Assembly (NCBI GenBank): GCA_964515555.1
Contig: CAZEVY010000018.1
Span: 1-64,000, forward strand
Length of the DNA: 64,000 bases
DNA from: CAZEVY01 sp964515555
GTDB lineage: Bacteria; Acidobacteriota; Terriglobia; Bryobacterales; Bryobacteraceae
Reading direction: 5' to 3'
Shown here in pieces: positions 1 to 7,389 of the stretch (its first letter is position 1; each line of letters opens with the position of its first letter). Made by a program: the position numbers and the translations under genes. The notes under the pieces were generated by a model. That model was given only the letters and a program-made list of their open reading frames with translations. It made no database searches and was not told the origin of the DNA.

Positions 1-2
1 CG

Positions 3-341
3 GCGGTCTTCTATCGAACGGAAGCTGGAGGGGAACCGGTGCGGGAATGGCTCTTGAGCCTCCCCTCGCGGGAGGATCGTAGACTCATCGGTTATGACAT
101 CGAGACAGTCGAGTTCGGCTGGCCCATCGGGATGCCAGTCTGCCGGCCGCTGGAAGATGGAATCCATGAGGTTCGCACCGATCTCGCTCAAAACCGAACA
201 GCACGCGTTCTTTTTTATGTCGACAAGTTGGGGCGGATGGTGCTGCTGCACGGGTTCATCAAGAAGTCCCGGCGCACACCAGTAGAGGATCTGCGACTGG
301 CGCGGGCGAACAAAAGGAAGCACGAAAGGGGATTGCCATGA
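3..341 (+). CDS. HigB/RelE-type toxin (phage Gp49-like), 5' end outside window
   Basis: Toxin half of a type II toxin-antitoxin pair; the family usually cleaves mRNA at the ribosome. The frame is open to the window edge, so the gene begins upstream. A GTG at 39 exists, but the residues before it (FYRTEAGGEPVREWL) already fit the family, so it is probably not the start. The core MPVCRPLEDGIHEVR, then RVLFYV and VLLHGFIKKSRRTP, is the usual Gp49/HigB pattern. The stop overlaps the next gene's start as ATGA, so the two are translationally coupled. Composition is visibly less GC-rich than the neighbouring core genes, fitting a mobile island. Activity is inferred. Confidence 0.8.
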   Translation, partial: AVFYRTEAGGEPVREWLLSLPSREDRRLIGYDIETVEFGWPIGMPVCRPLEDGIHEVRTDLAQNRTARVLFYVDKLGRMVLLHGFIKKSRRTPVEDLRLARANKRKHERGLP

Positions 342-697
342 AAGAGAGACCGGCGAAGGCTTTCGACCACACCGGATCAAGCTTCGAGAGCTTCCTGGAG
401 AAGGAGGGAATCCGAGACGAAGTAGAAGCTGTAGCGATCAAGCGGGTTCTGGCGTGGCAGCTTTCTCAGGAAATGCGCCGCCAGAACAAAACCAAACAGG
501 CGATGGCCCGTGAACTCCAGACGAGCCGTTCTCAGTTGGATCGATTGTTGGATCCACACAATGTCTCGGTGTCACTCGGGACTTTGACGAGGGCTGCCCA
601 TGTTCTCGGCAAGAAGCTGATTATTCGCATTGGCGAACGGAGGAGCGCCCGAGCCGGGTTGAAGACGCTCGCACGAAAAGGAAGAACGGCGGCATAG
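338..697 (+). CDS. HigA-type antitoxin, XRE helix-turn-helix protein
   Basis: Antitoxin partner of the upstream HigB-like toxin. These proteins neutralise the toxin and usually repress their own operon. The 119-residue protein has an N-terminal segment containing FESFLEKEGI, common in antitoxins paired with Gp49-type toxins. A helix-turn-helix follows at about residues 45-85 (KTKQAMARELQTSRSQLDRLL), with a short basic tail. Its start overlaps the toxin stop by four bases. The toxin-first order is the usual higBA order. The pair lies just inside a putative tRNA-linked island boundary at 835-876. Confidence 0.82.
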   Translation: MKERPAKAFDHTGSSFESFLEKEGIRDEVEAVAIKRVLAWQLSQEMRRQNKTKQAMARELQTSRSQLDRLLDPHNVSVSLGTLTRAAHVLGKKLIIRIGERRSARAGLKTLARKGRTAA

Positions 698-834
698 GTC
701 CGCTGTAGTCGAAATCGTAGCTGCGTGGAGCTTCTCGAATCCTCACAGCGTAACCGGGTTCCACGGCTCGACCGCATCGGCTTGAAACGAAAGCCCTTGA
801 AAACAGGCCGATTCCGCAACTCACTGGAATCCGA

Positions 835-876
835 CTTCTAAGCAGAGGGTCGTGGGTTCGAGTCCCGCCGCCCCTA
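835..876 (+). other. 3' half of tRNA-Arg(TCT): probable attachment-site remnant
   Basis: Reading from 835: a complete anticodon loop CTTCTAA (anticodon TCT), the 3' anticodon strand GCAGA (842-846), a 5-nt variable loop, a T-stem GTGGG/CCCGC closing a TTCGAGT loop (852-868), and a 7-nt acceptor strand CGCCCCT with discriminator A at 876. The 5' half is absent: the bases before 835 do not pair with GCAGA, and I find no D-arm or matching AGGGGCG upstream. A duplicate starting at the anticodon loop is what tyrosine integrases leave on insertion into a tRNA 3' end. By that model the element lies to the left and the core chromosome to the right. Confidence 0.65.
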
Positions 877-924
877 CTATTGATTCGGTTGCCGGTACCG
901 TCTTTCAGTAGGAGATGAGTCAGG

Positions 925-2544
925 TCACGCCGAAATCGGACCCGACCCCTGCGCCAGCGCGTCCAGCAGTCTCTCCTTGCGCTCCTCGGCCGCGCTCAGC
1001 GACGAGTCCATCGCCACCCAATACACCACCCCGCCGAGCGCTGCCGCGAAGGCCAGCATCAGGTAGAACGCCGTCTCGCTTTCGAAGGCGTAGCGCGCGC
1101 CGTAGGCCAGCAGAATCGGAATCGACACCACCGGATAGAGCAGCAGCAGCAGCGCCTGGAAGCGGCCCGCCGAGGCCGTTCGCCACGACTGCGCCGGGTT
1201 CACCGCGCGCGGATAGTGGGTCGAGCCGAGATTCCCCACCGCCAGCAGGTAAATCGTCAGAATCAGCGTCACCACGAACGACTCCAGCGTCTTGGCCGGC
1301 GTCACCGGCATGCCGACCAATCCACACACCAGCGCCACCGCCGTCACCTCCAGCAGCACGAAGAAGGTCGCCGCGATGTTCTTCGCCACGATCACGGTGG
1401 AGAATTTCACGGGAATCAGGTAGTAGAGCTGCGCCGCCGTGCGGTCGAATCCGAAGGTGTTCCAGAAGGTCACCTCACCGAGCAGCAGCAGCGCGTAGAC
1501 GCTGATGGCCGTCAGGTAATTGCTGCCGAACGCCGACCCGGAGTCGCGCGCGCGCATCGCCAGCGGGAGCCATACCAGCAGTCCGAAGGTGAAGCCCATG
1601 AAGAACACCAGCCGGAAACGCGGCGCGCGGCTGAGAAACCGGATCTCCTTCTCGACCACCGCCCCCAGCGGGTCCGGCAGCAGCCGCGAGGGCAGCCGGT
1701 AGAAGAACTCCGTCCAGGCGGCGGCGCGCGACGGCTTGCGCTCGGAGGCGCGCGCCTCGTCGGCGTCGAACTTGAGGCCGCGCGCGAACTGCCAGCGCCC
1801 GAAGCGCCAGGCCACCATCGTCCAGAACAGCAGAACGCCGCAGGCCCGCCACGAAATATCGCCGTGCGCGATCGCGCCCGCTGCCGCCCACGGCCAGGTC
1901 TGGAAGACTTCGGTGCGCACGTCGATGGCATCCACGATCCCGCGGAGCTTCTGTCCGAAGCCCGTCAGCAGCAGCACCTGCGGCGCCGCCGCTCCCAGCA
2001 CCAGGAACAGCACCACCACCTCGCGGATTCGCTTGCGCGCCAGGAGCCGCGCCAGCAGGTCGCGCAGCCCGGCAGAGAGGAACAGGTTGGTCAGGATGAA
2101 CGGGGCGAAGGCCAGCGGCGCCCACAATGGCACCACGGGATTGCGCAGCAGTCCGACGGTCGCGCCCGTCAGCACCAGCATCATTTCGAAGCCGGTGGAG
2201 ACGCGCAGCATGACTTCGAGCGCGAACAGGTGAGACGGCTTGATCGGGTACACCAGGAGCCGCTTCAGATCGAGCGAGGCGCCGGCCGACACCAGCAGCA
2301 GCGGGATCATCTGCCAGTAGAGGAACGCCAGGAGCAGCCCGAACGGGAGCACGCGGGGGAACAGGCGCGCCTGAGCGGGGTCGGCCAGGAATACCGAGAT
2401 GCCGGCCGCGCCGGCCACCCAGAGGCCGTACCACAGCACCGACATGATCACCGTGAAGACCAGGCTCCCCAGGTGTCCGCGCGGATAGAAATTGATCAGC
2501 GTGCGCCACTGCGCCCAGAGGATCGCGCGCGCCTGGTCGAACAT
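925..2544 (-). CDS. ABC-2-type exporter, permease subunit
   Basis: Membrane subunit of an ABC exporter of unknown substrate, encoded directly downstream of its ATPase. The 539-residue protein has many hydrophobic segments spread along its length, for example near the N-terminus (SLVFTVIMSVLWYGLWVAG) and several in the C-terminal half, so about 12 helices are likely. The ATG at 2544 is chosen because it follows the ATPase stop by 5 bp with an AGGAAG ribosome site. The open frame extends further upstream, but that part lies inside the ATPase gene. No substrate clue is visible from the neighbours. Confidence 0.75.
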   Translation of the reverse strand: MFDQARAILWAQWRTLINFYPRGHLGSLVFTVIMSVLWYGLWVAGAAGISVFLADPAQARLFPRVLPFGLLLAFLYWQMIPLLLVSAGASLDLKRLLVYPIKPSHLFALEVMLRVSTGFEMMLVLTGATVGLLRNPVVPLWAPLAFAPFILTNLFLSAGLRDLLARLLARKRIREVVVLFLVLGAAAPQVLLLTGFGQKLRGIVDAIDVRTEVFQTWPWAAAGAIAHGDISWRACGVLLFWTMVAWRFGRWQFARGLKFDADEARASERKPSRAAAWTEFFYRLPSRLLPDPLGAVVEKEIRFLSRAPRFRLVFFMGFTFGLLVWLPLAMRARDSGSAFGSNYLTAISVYALLLLGEVTFWNTFGFDRTAAQLYYLIPVKFSTVIVAKNIAATFFVLLEVTAVALVCGLVGMPVTPAKTLESFVVTLILTIYLLAVGNLGSTHYPRAVNPAQSWRTASAGRFQALLLLLYPVVSIPILLAYGARYAFESETAFYLMLAFAAALGGVVYWVAMDSSLSAAEERKERLLDALAQGSGPISA

Positions 2545-2549
2545 CTTCC

Positions 2550-3308
2550 TTAGAGCCAGTCGAGCGACTCGGCCGAGCGCTCCGCGCCGATCACGCGCAC
2601 GAAGGTGTCCTCGAGCGTCTCGGAATCCTCGCGGATCTCCGCCATATCGGTCTCCATCACCAGGCGGCCCTGGTGAATGATCGCCACGCGCGTGCACAGC
2701 CGCTCGACCACTTCGAGCACGTGCGAAGTGAGGAAGATGGTGGCGCCCTGGCGCACCTGGTCGAGCAGAATTTCCTTCATCAGGCGCGCGCCCACGGCGT
2801 CGACTCCCTCGAACGGCTCGTCCATCAGGAACAACTGCGGCCGGTGGATCAGCGCCGCCGCCATGGCGGCGCGCTTGCGCATGCCCTTCGAGTATTCCGA
2901 GATCAGCTTGCGCGGCGAGCCGTCCAGCTCGAACAGCGCCAGCAGCTCCCGCGCCCGCTCGCGCGCCACCTCACGCCCCAGCCGGTACATGCGCCCGACG
3001 AACTCGACGAACTCCAGCCCCGTCAGGTGATCGAACAGCAGCGACTCGTCCGGCACCAGTCCGATGCGCGCGCGCACGTCGACGGCGCGCTCTGGCATCG
3101 GCAGGCCCAGCAACTCGACCGTCCCCGAGGTCGGCGGCGCGAGTCCCATCAGCATGCGGATGGTAGTGGTTTTTCCGGCGCCATTGGGCCCCAGGAATCC
3201 GAAGAAACAGCCGCGCGGTACGGTTAGGGTCAGACCGTCGACTGCGGCCTTGTTTCCGTAGATTTTTCGCAGGTTCTCGACGCGGATGGCAGCGGATGAA
3301 TCGGACAT
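2550..3308 (-). CDS. ABC transporter ATP-binding subunit
   Basis: Nucleotide-binding subunit that powers the permease encoded 5 bp downstream. The 252-residue protein has Walker A GPNGAGKT near residue 40, Walker B LFLMDEP, and a switch histidine in TSHVLEVVERL. The signature loop reads YSKGMRKR instead of LSGGQ, a variant common in ABC-2 exporters of the CcmA/DrrA type. The C-terminal tail after the switch region is short. Together with the permease it forms a two-gene exporter operon of the kind used for antibiotics, lipids or small peptides. The substrate is unknown. Confidence 0.9.
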   Translation of the reverse strand: MSDSSAAIRVENLRKIYGNKAAVDGLTLTVPRGCFFGFLGPNGAGKTTTIRMLMGLAPPTSGTVELLGLPMPERAVDVRARIGLVPDESLLFDHLTGLEFVEFVGRMYRLGREVARERARELLALFELDGSPRKLISEYSKGMRKRAAMAAALIHRPQLFLMDEPFEGVDAVGARLMKEILLDQVRQGATIFLTSHVLEVVERLCTRVAIIHQGRLVMETDMAEIREDSETLEDTFVRVIGAERSAESLDWL

Positions 3309-3393
3309 CCACCGACTATCCTACCCGTTCGTCACGGGATATGTGGGTGGGCGATTCTAGCGCCGATAGATGCAAGGGGATAGCCCGCGCCAC

Positions 3394-4266
3394 ATGAGCA
3401 CAGTTCTCACCACCACCGTTGATTATCGGGCCGCCGCGTTGCGCGGCATCGGCCGCCTTGCGCCGTTCTCGCCGATCCTGAACAAGCTGCTGGCGTCGCT
3501 CGCCGACAAGAACGTTTCGTTCATGAAAATCGTTGGTCTGATCGAGAACGACACGGTGCTGACGGGCAACGTGCTGCGGCTGGTGAATTCAGCGCCCAAC
3601 GGATTGCGCGGCACGATCAACTCGGTGCGGCACGCGGTCTCGATCCTGGGGCTGACGAAGCTGCGCAACACGGCGATGAGTCTCTCGGTGTCGCGCATCC
3701 GGACACAGGCGCCGGCGCCGCGCGAATGGTCGGCGGCGGCGTTCAATCAGCACGCCGTGGCGGTTGCGGTTCTGGCCGACCTTCTCGTCCAGCGACTCGA
3801 CACCGAGTACGCCGAGGGGGCCTTCGCCGCCGGTCTGCTGCACGACATAGGACTGCTGCTGATCGCGATCGCGCTGCCGGCCGAGTACGAGCGCGTCCTG
3901 CATGCGTGTTACACGACCGGCCGTCCGTTGGAGGATTGCGAGATCGAGACGATCGGACTGGAACACGGCGAGTTGTCGGCGGCGGTGCTGGAGCGGTGGA
4001 ACCTGCCGAGTCCAATTCAGGATGCGGTGCGTTCGCGGCGCGCGCCGGCGGGGTCGTCGTCGAACGCATATTCACTGGGGCAGGTGCTGGCGATCGCAGG
4101 CCGCGTTGCGGAGGGCCTGGGGATCGCGGTGCAGCAATGGGCGCCGTCGGCGCGGTTCGACCCGCGCGAGACGCTGGCGGCGGTAGGGATCGAGGAGGCG
4201 GCGGCGGATGCCATGTTCGACGAGTTCCAATGCGAGTACGGGGCGATTCGGGCGTTCTACCAGTAA
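3394..4266 (+). CDS. HDOD domain signalling protein
   Basis: HDOD proteins are HD-like regulators linked to motility, virulence and cyclic-nucleotide signalling; most are not proven enzymes. The domain fills nearly the whole protein: PFSPILNKLLASLADK near the N-terminus, the central VLRLVNSA and AVSILGLTKLRN signatures of HDOD, then AGLLHDIGLLLIA, which keeps an HD pair. No partner domain is present. An in-frame ATG at 3370 would add eight residues; I prefer 3394 because AAGGGG lies upstream of it, although the spacing is long. It stands alone, divergent from the ABC operon. Confidence 0.8.
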   Translation: MSTVLTTTVDYRAAALRGIGRLAPFSPILNKLLASLADKNVSFMKIVGLIENDTVLTGNVLRLVNSAPNGLRGTINSVRHAVSILGLTKLRNTAMSLSVSRIRTQAPAPREWSAAAFNQHAVAVAVLADLLVQRLDTEYAEGAFAAGLLHDIGLLLIAIALPAEYERVLHACYTTGRPLEDCEIETIGLEHGELSAAVLERWNLPSPIQDAVRSRRAPAGSSSNAYSLGQVLAIAGRVAEGLGIAVQQWAPSARFDPRETLAAVGIEEAAADAMFDEFQCEYGAIRAFYQ

Positions 4267-4277
4267 AGCTGAGGGCC

Positions 4278-5198
4278 CTATTCGATGTAGCCGAGATCGG
4301 AAAGCGTTGCCTGCGGCTCCTTCTGGTCGAAGTAGCGCAGCGCCTGCTTCAGCCGCCCGTGTTCCAGCGCGACCCCGTAGGGCGGGTCGGTGAAGGGAAA
4401 CGTCTTGCGCAATACGTCGAGATCGCCGCTGAGGCCCGCGCGCAGGCCGGTGTCGTCGAGAAACGAGCGGGCGAACTGTTTGCGCGTCGTTGCCACTGCG
4501 ATCAACTGCGTCGCGCGCCACTTGTGCGACGCCAGCCGCTTGGCGGCCTCGTAGCAGTGCAGGCACTCGGGGTCGAAGAAGTAGATCACCACGCGCCCGT
4601 GCGCGAGCGACATGGGCTTGCCGTCGACCTCGATCGACGCCGGCGCCTCGACGCCCGACTGCCGCGCCGCCACCACGCCGTAGGACACCGCCGCAAACAC
4701 TGTCACCGCGCCCGCCACCACCGCCGCGCTGCGCAGACTCTCCGACCGGCGCGAGAAAACCCCCGCCGCCACCGCCAGCAGCAGCATCACGCCGTCGCCG
4801 ATGAAGAACCCGGGACCCACCGACCGCTTGATCCAGGGGAAACAACTGCACTCCATCCCGACCAGGCGGCTGTAATTCCAGCCGAAGTACACCATGAAAG
4901 CGAGCAGAAGCGCGCCCGTGAGCCAGGCGCCCCAGCGGCGGAATCGCGGGACAATCAGCAGCACGCCTGCGAGCGTCTCCGAGATGCCGAACGCCAGCGC
5001 GCCGGGAACGCTCAGCGCTCCCGGCACCAGCGCCTGCGTCATCAGCGACGCCCAGGTCAGCGGATCGGTGATCTTCCAGACGCCCGCGACCAGGAACAAG
5101 AGCGCCAGCGCGTATGCGGAAATAGCACCGGCCCAGCGCTTCCAGGCCTCGATCTCCGGGCGCGCCCATGCCTCAGGGCGTGGCATACTGGCGTCCAT
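4278..5198 (-). CDS. MauE/DoxX-like membrane protein with thioredoxin-like C-terminus
   Basis: Probable membrane redox protein. The N-terminal half is a four-helix MauE/DoxX-type unit (segments near ALALLFLVAGVWKI, GALAFGISETLAGVLLIV, GALLLAFMVYFGW and GDGVMLLLAVAAGVF). It holds the family's cysteine motif ECSCF after the third helix. Beyond a further helix the C-terminal part resembles a thioredoxin fold, with a CxxC in DPECLHC. Such fusions are thought to pass electrons to extracytoplasmic thiols; here that is inference. The chosen ATG at 5198 overlaps the start codon of the divergent amidohydrolase. A start further inside (ATG at 5186) is possible. Confidence 0.65.
   Translation of the reverse strand: MDASMPRPEAWARPEIEAWKRWAGAISAYALALLFLVAGVWKITDPLTWASLMTQALVPGALSVPGALAFGISETLAGVLLIVPRFRRWGAWLTGALLLAFMVYFGWNYSRLVGMECSCFPWIKRSVGPGFFIGDGVMLLLAVAAGVFSRRSESLRSAAVVAGAVTVFAAVSYGVVAARQSGVEAPASIEVDGKPMSLAHGRVVIYFFDPECLHCYEAAKRLASHKWRATQLIAVATTRKQFARSFLDDTGLRAGLSGDLDVLRKTFPFTDPPYGVALEHGRLKQALRYFDQKEPQATLSDLGYIE
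5184..5189 (+). promoter_or_regulatory. possible -10 element of a leaderless amidohydrolase transcript
   Basis: CATACT lies 7 bp before the ATG at 5197, so transcription would begin at or next to the start codon. No convincing -35 box and no ribosome site are visible. This is a weak call, made because the divergent start codons leave no room for an ordinary intergenic promoter. Confidence 0.25.
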
Positions 5199-6819
5199 GC
5201 TTCTTATTCTAGCCTTGGTCGCGTGCGCTCTCGCCTCGGGGCAGACCGCCGACCTGGCGGTGGTCAACGCCCGCGTCTACACCGTGAATCCGAAGCAGCC
5301 GCGCGTCTCCGCGATCGCCGTGAAGGGCGGCCTCATCCTGGCCGCCGCCGACGACGTTTCGAAGCACATCGGACCGGGCACCGAGCGCATCGACGCGCGC
5401 GGCGCCGCCGTCATCCCCGGCCTCACCGATAGCCACGTCCACATGCGCAACTTCGGCGACTCGCTCGAGATCCTCGACCTGCGCGCCGCCAAATCGCCCA
5501 CCGAGATCGCCGGACAGGTGGCCGCCGCCGCCAGACAACGCAAGCCCGGCGAATGGATTCGCGGGCGAAGCTGGGACCAGACGCGCTGGCCGGGCGGTGA
5601 GTTCGCCGACGCCGAGGAACTCTCGCGCGCCGCGCCCGACCATCCCGTCTACCTGACGCGCGTCGACGGCCACGCCGCCTGGGTGAATCGCAAAGCGCTC
5701 GAAATCGCCGACGTCAACGCCGCTACCGCCGAGCCCGCGGGAGGCCGCATCATCCGCGACGCCTCCGGCAAGCCGACGGGTGTGCTGATCGACCGCGCCA
5801 TGGGCCTGGTCAGCCGCCGCATTCCGGCCGCCTCGGGCGAGCGCGTCCGCGAGAACATCGCGCGCGCCGCCGCGCAGTGCGCGCGCCTCGGCCTGACGAC
5901 CGTGCACGACGCCGGCGTGGGCGCCGAGGACATCGCCGCCTATCGCGAGCTGATCGCCGCCGGGCGGCTGCCGGTGCGCGTCTACGCGATGCTGCGCGGC
6001 GAGTCGCTCATGCAGGAATGGTTCAAGCGCGGCCCGGAGATCGGCGAGTGGCTGACCGTCCGCAGCGTCAAGCTGATGGCCGACGGCGCCATGGGATCGC
6101 GCGGCGCGGCTTTCTTCGAGCCTTACAGCGACGAGCCCGGGAATCGCGGGCTGCTCATCCTGCAGCAGGCCGAAGTCGAGCGCATCGCGCGCGAGGCCGT
6201 GAAGGCCGGCTTCCAGATCAACGCGCACGCCATCGGCGACCGCGCCAATCGCGCGGTGCTTGACGCCTTCGCGGCGGCGCTCGGCGGAAAGAACGACCGG
6301 CGCTTCCGCGTCGAGCACGCCCAAGTGGTGGCGCTGGAGGATATTCCGCGCTTCGCGCAGCACTCGATCGTCGCCTCGATGCAGGCCACGCACGCGACCA
6401 CCGATATGCGCTGGGCCGAAGCGCGGGTGGGACCGAAGCGCGTGCTCGGCGCCTACGCCTGGCAGCGGTTCCTCAAGGCGGGCGTCGCGGTCGCCAACGG
6501 GTCGGATTTCCCGGTGGAGGACGCCAATCCGCTGTGGGGATTCTACTCGGCGGTCACGCGCCAGGATCACGACGGGAAGCCGGCCGGCGGCTGGCAGCCC
6601 GATCAGCGCATGTCGCGCGAGGAGGCGCTGCACAGCTGGACGCTCGCCGGGGCATACGCCGCCTTCGAGGAGAAGAAGAAAGGGTCGATCGAACCGGGCA
6701 AGGCGGCCGACTTCGTGATGCTCTCGCGCGACATCATGCAGGTTCCGCCGCTCGAGATCCTCCAGACGCGGGTTACCATGACGGTCGCCGGCGGCAGGAT
6801 CGTGCACCGGGAAAAATGA
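5197..6819 (+). CDS. secreted YtcJ-like metal-dependent amidohydrolase
   Basis: Member of the amidohydrolase-3 (YtcJ/NfdA-like) family: hydrolases of amide or related bonds using metal in a TIM barrel; the substrate is unknown. A signal peptide (MLLILALVACALASGQ) is followed by the small beta-domain and then the metal HxH in DSHVHM. Further ligand regions are VKLMADGAMGSRG, NAHAIGDRANRAV, RVEHAQV and the terminal NGSDFPVEDANP, all in family order. Length 540 residues is normal. The open frame extends upstream to 4894, but only the ATG at 5197 gives a signal peptide. The next gene overlaps its stop. Confidence 0.85.
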   Translation: MLLILALVACALASGQTADLAVVNARVYTVNPKQPRVSAIAVKGGLILAAADDVSKHIGPGTERIDARGAAVIPGLTDSHVHMRNFGDSLEILDLRAAKSPTEIAGQVAAAARQRKPGEWIRGRSWDQTRWPGGEFADAEELSRAAPDHPVYLTRVDGHAAWVNRKALEIADVNAATAEPAGGRIIRDASGKPTGVLIDRAMGLVSRRIPAASGERVRENIARAAAQCARLGLTTVHDAGVGAEDIAAYRELIAAGRLPVRVYAMLRGESLMQEWFKRGPEIGEWLTVRSVKLMADGAMGSRGAAFFEPYSDEPGNRGLLILQQAEVERIAREAVKAGFQINAHAIGDRANRAVLDAFAAALGGKNDRRFRVEHAQVVALEDIPRFAQHSIVASMQATHATTDMRWAEARVGPKRVLGAYAWQRFLKAGVAVANGSDFPVEDANPLWGFYSAVTRQDHDGKPAGGWQPDQRMSREEALHSWTLAGAYAAFEEKKKGSIEPGKAADFVMLSRDIMQVPPLEILQTRVTMTVAGGRIVHREK

Positions 6820-7340
6820 CGCGCGCGGTGGTGGCGTTGGCGGCGGTCTCGGTCGCGGGCGCCGAGCGCATCGTGCACTTCGACGGAACGGTGCGCATCG
6901 GCCGTAATCTCTGGCATGCCGTGGCGATCGGACCGTCGGAGACACCGGCCCGCGTCGAATGTTCCTTCATGGTTGTGGCGGGCGCGCCCACGGTGCGCGC
7001 GTTTCTCGCGCCGCGCACGGAGGCCGAGCGCTTTCGCGACGGCGCGGCGTTTCGCGCGACGGCCGCGACACCCTACCTCGCCGAGGGAGTCCTGCAGCAC
7101 CGCATCACGCGGCCCGGCGACTACCTGGTGATCGTCGAGAATCGCGGGCCCGAACCGGCTCCGGCGACGGTGCGGCTGCGCGTCGAGCTTTTCCACCCGG
7201 ACGCGACCGGCGTGGAGGCGCGCGAGCTTCCCCCGGCGCGGCGGCGGGCGGTGATCGCGCTCAGCGTGCTCTTCTTCGTGGTGGCGGCGGGGTGGTCGGG
7301 CATTCGGCTGTGGTCGGCGACTCGGCCGCCACGCCTGTAA
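6816..7340 (+). CDS. small exported membrane-anchored protein of unknown function
   Basis: I do not recognise this 174-residue protein. It starts with a signal-like segment (TRAVVALAAVSVAGA). A soluble beta-rich domain of about 120 residues follows, with a segment (HRITRPGDYLVIVENRG) that resembles a jelly-roll or sandwich fold. One C-terminal transmembrane helix (AVIALSVLFFVVAAGWSGI) and a short basic tail end the protein. The likely topology is an extracytoplasmic domain tethered by the last helix. Its ATG overlaps the amidohydrolase stop (ATGA), so the two genes are coupled and the products may act together; the role is unknown. Confidence 0.6.
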   Translation: MTRAVVALAAVSVAGAERIVHFDGTVRIGRNLWHAVAIGPSETPARVECSFMVVAGAPTVRAFLAPRTEAERFRDGAAFRATAATPYLAEGVLQHRITRPGDYLVIVENRGPEPAPATVRLRVELFHPDATGVEARELPPARRRAVIALSVLFFVVAAGWSGIRLWSATRPPRL

Positions 7341-7389
7341 CGTCGCGCAAACTTTAGGAACCGCGCGCCGCCGAGTTCGTCTCATCCTT

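Noticed and set aside
700..876. A complete tRNA gene ending at 876
   Set aside because: No D-arm, no 5' acceptor strand AGGGGCG and no pairing partner for GCAGA upstream; only the 3' half is present.
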